NCBI GenBank assembly: GCA_002423265.1
Contig: DIVE01000095.1
Location: 1-5,292, forward strand
Length of the DNA stretch: 5,292 bases
Source of the DNA: Methylophilaceae bacterium UBA6140
GTDB taxonomy: Bacteria; Pseudomonadota; Gammaproteobacteria; Burkholderiales; Methylophilaceae
Direction of reading: 5' to 3'
Of the stretch, positions 1 through 3,972 are shown in pieces. The translations under genes and the position numbers were made by a program. A model generated the notes under the pieces. The model was given only the letters and a program-made list of their open reading frames with translations, made no database searches and was not told where the DNA came from. The number at the start of each line of letters is the position of its first letter. The stretch's first letter is position 1.

Positions 1-1
1 C

Positions 2-901
2 TCATCGTTTGCTCACGGCTCTGTAAAGCATATAGGTCCAGTCCCAGGGCTTGAGCACAGGGCGCTGGCTGAACATGTCGCCGCGCGATTTGTGCAGTTT
101 GTGCAGAATACGCTCGCCACCGGCGATGATGGTGCGCATCTCCAGCCCGATACGGCCCGGTAAAACAAGACCAAGAGGCGCTCCGGATTGCAGCAGTTTG
201 CGGGCGCGATTGATCTCGAACTCCATGAACAACCCCCAGGTGCCGGAAGCATTGCCATCGGCGATCTGGTTTTCGGTAACGTTGTATTTTCGCATTTCGT
301 CCTGCGGGAAATAGATGCGGTCCTTCTTGTAATCGATAGCCACATCCTGCAGGAAGTTGATGATCTGCAGGGATGAGCAGATCGCATCCGACATGCCGAT
401 ATTGCGCGGCGTTGCCATGCCGTAGAGGTGAAGCAGCAGACGGCCGATCGGGTTGGCTGACCGGCGGCAATAGTCCATGACTTCGCCGAAATCCGCGTAA
501 CGGCTTTTGCTGACATCCTGGCTGAAAGCATCGAGCAGGTCGTAGAAAGGCTGCAATGGCAGCTGATGATTTTTTATTGTGTCTTGCAAACTGACAAAAA
601 ACGGGGTTTCCGGCAATGTGTTATCGCCGATGCGGTCGAGCTCACGACGGAAGCCATTCAGTAGCGCAAGTCTTTCATCCGGCTTCAGATCGCCCTCGTC
701 GGCAAAGTCGTCGGCCTGCCTGGCGAAGGCATATATCATGCCTATCGGTTTACGCAGGCGCATGGGCAATAACGCCGATGCGACCGGAAAGTTTTCATAA
801 TGGCTGTGCGCGAGCGCGAGACTTTGCTCGGCTGCCAGCTGTGAATTCTGCATACCCATATCGGCGCTCAGTATGCCACAAATCAGGTGTCTCGGCCTCA
901 T
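2..901 (-). CDS. hpnC: Squalene synthase HpnC (hydroxysqualene-forming)
   Basis: Cytoplasmic or membrane-associated enzyme of the trans-isoprenyl diphosphate synthase fold. In the HpnCDE route HpnD makes presqualene diphosphate from two farnesyl diphosphates, HpnC converts it to hydroxysqualene, and HpnE reduces that to squalene for hopanoid synthesis. Seen in the sequence: an HYENFPVAS block at residues 34-42, a first Asp-rich motif DDFAD (64-68), the NPIGRLLLHLYG region around 150-161, and a second Asp-rich motif with D176, D180 and D184 just before RIYFP. HYENFPVAS and the downstream blocks fit HpnC better than HpnD. The frame is complete, with TGA at bases 2-4. The start is uncertain: Met1 at 901 has no good ribosome site, and Met15 (857-859) or Met17 (851-853) would give an N-terminus closer to usual HpnC length. 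Other hpn genes may lie beyond the left edge. It is divergent from the MTIP gene. Confidence 0.9.
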   Translation of the reverse strand: MRPRHLICGILSADMGMQNSQLAAEQSLALAHSHYENFPVASALLPMRLRKPIGMIYAFARQADDFADEGDLKPDERLALLNGFRRELDRIGDNTLPETPFFVSLQDTIKNHQLPLQPFYDLLDAFSQDVSKSRYADFGEVMDYCRRSANPIGRLLLHLYGMATPRNIGMSDAICSSLQIINFLQDVAIDYKKDRIYFPQDEMRKYNVTENQIADGNASGTWGLFMEFEINRARKLLQSGAPLGLVLPGRIGLEMRTIIAGGERILHKLHKSRGDMFSQRPVLKPWDWTYMLYRAVSKR

Positions 902-932
902 TGCGTCAGGGACGCCGAACGCCGGTTTGCGT

Positions 933-938
933 TACAAT
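933..938 (+). promoter_or_regulatory. Possible -10 element for the MTIP-deformylase unit
   Basis: TACAAT matches the sigma-70 -10 consensus at five of six positions and lies in the 66-bp gap between the divergent hpnC and MTIP genes. It would start transcription near base 945, leaving a leader of about 20 bases. I found no convincing -35 hexamer at 16-18 bp upstream, so this is tentative. Confidence 0.3.
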
Positions 939-967
939 TCCTCCATCAATCGGCTTAAGGATGACAC

Positions 968-1714
968 ATGCTCGGCATAATCGGCGGCACTGGCTTGACC
1001 CAGCTGGCCAATCTTACGGTGATCAAACGCCAGATCGTTCGCACACCTTACGGCGAGCCATCTGCACCTCTGGTGTTTGGCGAAGTGGGCGGTCGCGAAG
1101 TCGTATTTCTTGCGCGTCATGGCGGCGGTCATACCATTCCTCCGAATGCGGTCAATTACCGGGCCAATCTCTGGGCGTTGCAGTTCGAAGGGGTCACACA
1201 TGTGCTTGCGGTCGCTACGGTGGGCGGCATACATCCCGATCTTGGCCCCGGCCGCATCGCGTTGCCGGATCAGATCATCGATTACACGCATGGACGTAAA
1301 ACCAGCTTCCATGATGGTCAGGAACTGCCAGTCAGGCATATCGACTTCACCGAACCTTACAGCAGCCAGATGCGGGATTTGATCAGGCAGGCCGCGGCAG
1401 AGGCGGGAGAGCCATTGTTCGAAGGCGGCGTCTACGCAACAGCACCGGGCCCACGACTGGAGACCGCCGCTGAAATCAATCGCATGGAGCGTGACGGTGC
1501 CGCGATGGTTGGCATGACCGGCATGCCGGAAGCTGCGCTGGCGCGGGAACTGGACATCGAGTATGCGGCCATTTGCCCGGTTGCCAACCATGCGGCAGGG
1601 CGTGGCAGTAGCCTGCATGGTATCAATTATGACGATATCGGCACGGTGCTGACCGGAGCCATGGTGCGTGTACGTCGGATACTCGAAAAGGCGGTGATGT
1701 TGCATGGCAATTAG
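968..1714 (+). CDS. S-methyl-5'-thioinosine phosphorylase (MTIP, PNP/MTAP family 2)
   Basis: A 248-residue purine nucleoside phosphorylase-family enzyme. The reaction expected is phosphorolysis of 5'-methylthioinosine to hypoxanthine and 5-methylthioribose-1-phosphate, salvaging the by-product of polyamine and quorum-signal synthesis after an MTA deaminase. Phosphate-site features visible are GGTG (residues 6-9, with T8), RHG (50-52) and the [12 protein letters not shown] block from residue 60. GPRLET (161-166) and [14 protein letters not shown] (181-194) follow the family pattern; from memory the second block is essentially identical in the Pseudomonas aeruginosa MTIP PA3004. The base-recognition loop reads VANHAAG (N207) instead of the Asp-containing TDYD-type loop of adenine-preferring MTAP, which favours a 6-oxopurine. 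The start is supported by AAGGA at 957-961 at a good distance. The 3' end overlaps the deformylase start by 11 bases. Automatic annotation may call it MTAP; MTIP is the better call. Confidence 0.88.
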   Translation: MLGIIGGTGLTQLANLTVIKRQIVRTPYGEPSAPLVFGEVGGREVVFLARHGGGHTIPPNAVNYRANLWALQFEGVTHVLAVATVGGIHPDLGPGRIALPDQIIDYTHGRKTSFHDGQELPVRHIDFTEPYSSQMRDLIRQAAAEAGEPLFEGGVYATAPGPRLETAAEINRMERDGAAMVGMTGMPEAALARELDIEYAAICPVANHAAGRGSSLHGINYDDIGTVLTGAMVRVRRILEKAVMLHGN

Positions 1715-2237
1715 AACAGTATTGCGCATGGGCGACCCATTGCTGCTGCAAAAAGCAGCGCCGGTCGAAGCTTTTGATACCCCTGAATTACATGCCCTGA
1801 TCAAGGACATGGAAGACACCATGACGCACATGAATGGCGCCGGCATTGCGGCTCCGCAGATCGGAACCGGTTTGCGCGTGGTGATCTTTGGCGTCGGTGC
1901 GAACCCGCGCTATCCCGATGCCGAGCAGGTGCCTTATACCGTGCTCATCAATCCGGTGTTGAACCCAGTCGGCACCGAGGTCGAAGACGGCTGGGAAGGC
2001 TGCCTTTCGGTGCCCGGCATGCGCGGGATCGTACCGCGACATCAGCGCCTGCACTACACCGGCTTTGACCAGTACGGCAAGCCGATAGACAGGCTGGTCA
2101 GCGGCTTTCATGCCCGCGTCGTCCAGCACGAATGCGACCATCTTGATGGCATACTTTATCCCATGCGCATCCGTGATCTTGCCAACTTCGGCTTTACCGA
2201 TGTGCTTTTTCCCGGCCAGGAAATGCAAGACGATTGA
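1704..2237 (+). CDS. def: Peptide deformylase
   Basis: Cytoplasmic metalloenzyme that removes the formyl group from N-formylmethionine of nascent proteins at the ribosome. All three family motifs are present: GAGIAAPQ (residues 45-52), EGCLS (98-102) and HECDH (142-146). They supply the metal ligands C100, H142 and H146 and the catalytic E143, so the enzyme should be active. Its length of 177 residues is normal. EGCLS continues into VPGMRG, and the protein ends with a short GFTDVLFPG tail, a form I associate with the additional proteobacterial deformylases rather than the E. coli one normally next to fmt; no fmt is adjacent here. The ATG lies inside the last codons of the MTIP gene with GGTGA at 1693-1697, six bases upstream, so translation is probably coupled. 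The symbol is family-level; the genome may carry another def. Confidence 0.94.
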   Translation: MAIRTVLRMGDPLLLQKAAPVEAFDTPELHALIKDMEDTMTHMNGAGIAAPQIGTGLRVVIFGVGANPRYPDAEQVPYTVLINPVLNPVGTEVEDGWEGCLSVPGMRGIVPRHQRLHYTGFDQYGKPIDRLVSGFHARVVQHECDHLDGILYPMRIRDLANFGFTDVLFPGQEMQDD

Positions 2238-2246
2238 AACCTGTTC

Positions 2247-2255
2247 TGGTACAAT
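2247..2255 (+). promoter_or_regulatory. Extended -10 promoter candidate upstream of the tRNA-Ser region
   Basis: TGG followed directly by TACAAT forms an extended -10 element, and the next bases (ACGCGGC, 2256-2262) make a GC-rich discriminator as seen at stable-RNA promoters. No good -35 is present at normal spacing; TTGAAA at 2234-2239 is only 10 bp away. The predicted start near 2262 falls at the base of the hairpin described at 2264-2292, so transcripts would meet a terminator-like structure at once. It could serve the tRNA-Ser gene or only its broken upstream copy. Confidence 0.4.
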
Positions 2256-2263
2256 ACGCGGCT

Positions 2264-2292
2264 GTTCTGGGGCGGCTGAAACAGAACTTTTT
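2264..2292 (+). terminator. Probable intrinsic terminator after def
   Basis: GTTCTG (2264-2269) pairs perfectly with CAGAAC (2282-2287), separated by a 12-base loop and followed by five Ts (2288-2292). It sits about 25 bases after the deformylase stop, which fits termination of the MTIP-def transcript. The stem is only 6 bp with a large loop, so it is likely weak or leaky. Confidence 0.5.
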
Positions 2293-2297
2293 GTAAT

Positions 2298-2325
2298 CAA
2301 TGATGGAAGCGTGGCCGAGTGGTTG
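2298..2325 (+). repeat. 28-bp direct repeat, copy 1 (tRNA-Ser 5' end)
   Basis: These 28 bases, starting CAATGATGG and ending GTGGTTG, are identical to bases 2490-2517. The repeat covers 7 bases of upstream flank plus nucleotides 1-21 of tRNA-Ser, so it is longer than shared tRNA sequence alone would require. The copies are offset by 192 bp. Confidence 0.95.
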
Positions 2326-2398
2326 TGACCGACAAGGTCATCGTCGCTGATGTAAGCAGATGAATCTGCGACATCAGCGCGAAAGGCAACAGTCTTGA
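2305..2398 (+). pseudogene. Broken tRNA-Ser copy, interrupted in the D-loop
   Basis: Bases 2305-2325 are identical to nucleotides 1-21 of the intact tRNA-Ser downstream (acceptor strand, D-stem 5' strand, most of the D-loop). After a 57-bp insertion (2326-2382), bases 2383-2398 are identical to nucleotides 22-37 (end of the D-loop, D-stem 3' strand, 5' anticodon stem, and the anticodon loop as far as TTGA). Resemblance continues only as CAAC against AAAC and then stops. There is no 3' anticodon strand, variable arm, T-arm, 3' acceptor strand or CCA, so it cannot mature into a tRNA. The two matching pieces together make one contiguous 5' half, which implies duplication first and insertion later, or a single complex rearrangement. 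Confidence 0.85.
2326..2382 (+). other. 57-bp hairpin-forming insertion in the tRNA-Ser copy
   Basis: This block separates two adjacent parts of the tRNA-Ser sequence. It holds a small hairpin, TGACC (2326-2330) with GGTCA (2336-2340), and a longer one at 2345-2379: CGCTGATGT pairs over 9 bp with ACATCAGCG, capped by an inner CAGA/TCTG stem with a TGAA loop. It has no coding capacity. No obvious target duplication is visible at its edges, and I do not recognise the family. Confidence 0.6.
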
Positions 2399-2426
2399 CA
2401 ACAACGCTGCGTCAGTAGTGTTGTTG
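2399..2426 (+). repeat. Inverted repeat / stem-loop between the two tRNA-Ser copies
   Basis: CAACAACGCT (2399-2408) pairs with AGTGTTGTTG (2417-2426) over 10 bp with one G-T wobble and an 8-base loop. It begins exactly where similarity to tRNA-Ser breaks down. There is no T-run after it, so it is not an ordinary terminator. The rest of the spacer, to 2489, holds an imperfect palindrome at 2449-2462 and a 5-bp hairpin TGGCT/AGCCA at 2474-2491, but no gene that I can support. Confidence 0.7.
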
Positions 2427-2489
2427 CGGTGTAGGGTAATGTGAGCGTGGCGAACGTTAGCCGAAACCAAAACTGGCTCTCAATGTAGC

Positions 2490-2517
2490 CAATGATGGAA
2501 GCGTGGCCGAGTGGTTG
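2490..2517 (+). repeat. 28-bp direct repeat, copy 2 (start of intact tRNA-Ser)
   Basis: Identical to bases 2298-2325. It includes 7 bases before the mature tRNA 5' end and tRNA nucleotides 1-21. This copy continues without interruption into the rest of the tRNA. Confidence 0.95.
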
Positions 2518-2586
2518 AAGGCAACAGTCTTGAAAACTGTCAAGGGTTTACGCCCTTCGTGAGTTCGAATCTCACCGCTTCCGCCA
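2497..2586 (+). tRNA. tRNA-Ser (anticodon UGA)
   Basis: A complete 90-base class II tRNA. The acceptor stem pairs GGAAGCG (2497-2503) with CGCTTCC (2576-2582), followed by discriminator G2583 and an encoded CCA (2584-2586). The D-stem is GCC/GGC. The anticodon stem ACAGT/ACTGT carries the loop CTTGAAA with anticodon TGA at 2531-2533, reading UCA and probably other UCN codons. A long variable arm, AAGGG (2542-2546) with CCCTT (2553-2557), is the hallmark of serine tRNAs. The T-arm pairs GTGAG with CTCAC around TTCGAAT (2564-2570). A broken copy of its 5' half lies 192 bp upstream. No clear terminator follows it before the next gene. Confidence 0.97.
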
Positions 2587-2663
2587 GTACCTCAAGCAAT
2601 ATTTCCCCATAATTTCAGAAGCTCCAATTTTACCCCTGTCGTCAACATACCTGACTAAAAAAG

Positions 2664-2672
2664 TGGGATAAT
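2664..2672 (+). promoter_or_regulatory. Extended -10 promoter candidate for the SDR gene
   Basis: TGG followed by GATAAT gives an extended -10 element about 35 bases before the preferred SDR start. The best -35 candidate is TCAACA (2642-2647) at an over-long 19-bp spacing. The predicted start near 2679-2680 would leave a leader of roughly 28 bases. This is sequence resemblance only. Confidence 0.4.
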
Positions 2673-2707
2673 CTGTCTCGTTATTGCAAGGCAACAAGGA
2701 GATGATG

Positions 2708-3478
2708 ATGGTACCCAAACAATCACTGGATTTAACAGGTAAGGTGGCGCTGGTCACGGGCGGCGCTGTCGGTATAGGCAAGGCTTCCGTATTGGCGCTT
2801 GGCAGGGCAGGAGCTTTCATTGGCGTTCACTACTACAGCAGCAAGCCGGCGGCTGAAGCGTTGCTGGCGGAGCTGAAAGCGGAGAATATCAATGCCATGT
2901 TGCTGCATGGAGACCTCACCGATGAGAATGATGCCAATGGCGTGGTTGATTCATTGGCGGCAGAAGCCGGGCGCCTGGATATTCTGGTGAATAACAGCGG
3001 CGGTTTGGTCAAGCGCGCCAAAATCGAAGATTGTCCGCTGGATGTCTGGAGAAAATCTCTCGATATCAATTCGACCAGTGCATTTCTGGTGACCAGGCGT
3101 GCGATACCGCATTTGCGTGCTACAGGTAGCGGCCGTATCGTCAACTTGCTCTCGTTATCGGTGCAAACCGGCGGTGCCAACGGTGCCGGAGCCTACGCTG
3201 CCGGCAAGGGGGCGCTGATGGTGTTTACCCATACGCTGGCCAAAGAGCTGGCGCCGCATGTGCGTACCAATTCGATCATGCCTGGTACCGTGGAGACCCA
3301 GCATCACGAGATACACTCGACTGAAGAGATGCTGGAAGCCTATCGCAAGCAGACTCCGCTGGGCCGCAATACGATGGCGGAAGAGGTGGCAAGTTCGGTA
3401 TTGTTTCTCGCCAGCGATATGTCATCTCATATCAACGGCGCGCTGATTGACATCAGCGGCGGCAGGTTCCTCAGATAA
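2708..3478 (+). CDS. Short-chain dehydrogenase/reductase (classical SDR)
   Basis: A single-domain NAD(P)-dependent oxidoreductase of 256 residues, the normal size for classical SDRs. The Rossmann cofactor motif TGGAVGIG is at residues 17-24, NNSG at 95-98 stabilises the fold, and N121, a Ser (S149 or S151), Y163 and K167 form the catalytic set (Y-A-A-G-K). The segment after the second strand, HYYSSK (41-46), lacks the acidic residue typical of NAD-specific members, which suggests NADPH. The substrate cannot be read from sequence; FabG-like, glucose-dehydrogenase-like and other oxidoreductase roles are all possible. Three in-frame ATGs lie in a row at 2702, 2705 and 2708, and a TTG occurs at 2684. 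AAGGAG at 2696-2701 ends six bases before the third ATG, which I therefore prefer. It lies between tRNA-Ser and HU with no visible partner gene. Confidence 0.9.
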   Translation: MVPKQSLDLTGKVALVTGGAVGIGKASVLALGRAGAFIGVHYYSSKPAAEALLAELKAENINAMLLHGDLTDENDANGVVDSLAAEAGRLDILVNNSGGLVKRAKIEDCPLDVWRKSLDINSTSAFLVTRRAIPHLRATGSGRIVNLLSLSVQTGGANGAGAYAAGKGALMVFTHTLAKELAPHVRTNSIMPGTVETQHHEIHSTEEMLEAYRKQTPLGRNTMAEEVASSVLFLASDMSSHINGALIDISGGRFLR

Positions 3479-3515
3479 TTTAGTGAAATTTTTCGTGGAA
3501 TCCGCATAAATAATG

Positions 3516-3544
3516 GTGAAAAGCCCGAATGGCTGGGTTAAGAT
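3516..3544 (+). promoter_or_regulatory. Probable sigma-70 promoter of the HU gene
   Basis: GTGAAA (3516-3521) and TAAGAT (3539-3544) each match the -35 and -10 consensus at four of six positions with an ideal 17-bp spacer. Initiation near 3551 would leave a leader of about 28 bases. The SDR-HU gap is 100 bp and shows no hairpin with a T-run between the genes, so read-through from the SDR gene is also possible. Confidence 0.45.
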
Positions 3545-3578
3545 AGCCACTCCGAACAATAACTCAAGGGAAGTTTCG

Positions 3579-3851
3579 ATGAATAAAGCAGAATTGATTG
3601 AACAAGTCGCCAAAGAAGCAGGTATCAGCAAGGCAGCTGCCGGCAAAGCGATCGATGCATTCACGGACAGCGTTACTGCAGCTCTCAAGGGCGGTGATAC
3701 AGTGACTCTGATTGGTTTCGGTACATTTACCGTATCCGCACGCGCAGCCCGTACCGGCCGCAACCCGCAAACCGGCAAGGAACTCAAGATCGCAGCCCGC
3801 AAGGCGCCTGGTTTCCGCGCCGGCAAGGCACTGAAAGACGCGCTCAACTAA
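3579..3851 (+). CDS. hupB: Nucleoid-associated DNA-binding protein HU
   Basis: A 90-residue histone-like protein that binds and bends DNA without strong sequence preference as a dimer, shaping the nucleoid and aiding replication, recombination and transcription. It starts [11 protein letters not shown] like canonical HU. It shows the GFGTF turn (46-50) and the DNA-binding arm [11 protein letters not shown] (58-68), with P63 as the intercalating proline, and ends with the [12 protein letters not shown] signature. Residues 56-68 closely resemble E. coli HupB, so hupB is the better symbol than hupA, although single-HU genomes often use hup. The frame is open further upstream, but the ATG at 3579 follows AGGGA (3567-3571) by seven bases and matches the family N-terminus. 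It has its own likely promoter and a strong terminator, and is convergent with glnD. Confidence 0.96.
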   Translation: MNKAELIEQVAKEAGISKAAAGKAIDAFTDSVTAALKGGDTVTLIGFGTFTVSARAARTGRNPQTGKELKIAARKAPGFRAGKALKDALN

Positions 3852-3872
3852 GCTTTCGAGCTGATTGTTGCC

Positions 3873-3904
3873 AAAACGCCAGCTATCCAGCTGGCGTTTT
3901 TTTT
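3873..3904 (+). terminator. Strong intrinsic terminator after HU
   Basis: CGCCAGCT (3877-3884) pairs perfectly with AGCTGGCG (3889-3896) around a 4-base ATCC loop. The stem extends through four A-T pairs and is followed by eight Ts (3897-3904). It ends the HU transcript about 20 bases after its stop codon. On the minus strand the same stem has a four-T tail, so it may also weakly stop transcripts from glnD. Confidence 0.95.
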
Positions 3905-3941
3905 CATTGCAGCCTTCTTTATTAGCGCTTTTTCCGGCTTT

Positions 3942-3970
3942 CTGAATCAGGCTGAATCAAGCCGCTTCAG
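3942..3970. repeat. Short tandem and inverted repeat at the 3' side of glnD
   Basis: CTGAATCA occurs at 3942-3949 and again at 3952-3959, exactly 10 bp apart. The stretch can fold with CTGAA (3942-3946) against TTCAG (3966-3970) and an inner GGCT/AGCC stem (3950-3953 with 3960-3963). It lies directly after the glnD stop codon on the minus strand. No T-run follows on that strand, so it is at best an mRNA 3' end structure, not a canonical terminator. Confidence 0.5.
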
Positions 3971-3972
3971 TA

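Noticed and set aside
616..1299. 227-codon plus-strand frame running from inside hpnC into MTIP
   Set aside because: It spans two well-supported genes and the gap between them, and its product is Arg/Ser-rich shadow sequence with no family resemblance.
932..1846. 304-codon open frame on the minus strand opposite MTIP and the start of def
   Set aside because: It is antisense to a gene with clear family motifs, its translation is rich in Cys, His and Arg with no recognisable domain, and it lacks a plausible start signal.
2399..2462. Integron attC site or retron RNA suggested by the stem-loops
   Set aside because: The arms do not fit the attC core consensus (RYYYAAC / GTTRRRY), and no integrase or reverse transcriptase gene is in the window.
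2298..2517. CRISPR-like repeats
   Set aside because: There are only two copies of the 28-bp repeat, they are tRNA sequence, and the spacing of 164 bp between them is far too long.
2305..2586. A self-splicing intron inside tRNA-Ser
   Set aside because: Group I introns occur in bacterial tRNA genes, but I could not find the conserved core elements, and the intact tRNA at 2497-2586 needs no splicing. The split copy has no 3' half.
3513..3578. 22-codon N-terminal extension of HU from the ATG at 3513
   Set aside because: The conserved HU N-terminus begins at 3579 with a proper ribosome site, and the extension overlaps the likely promoter.
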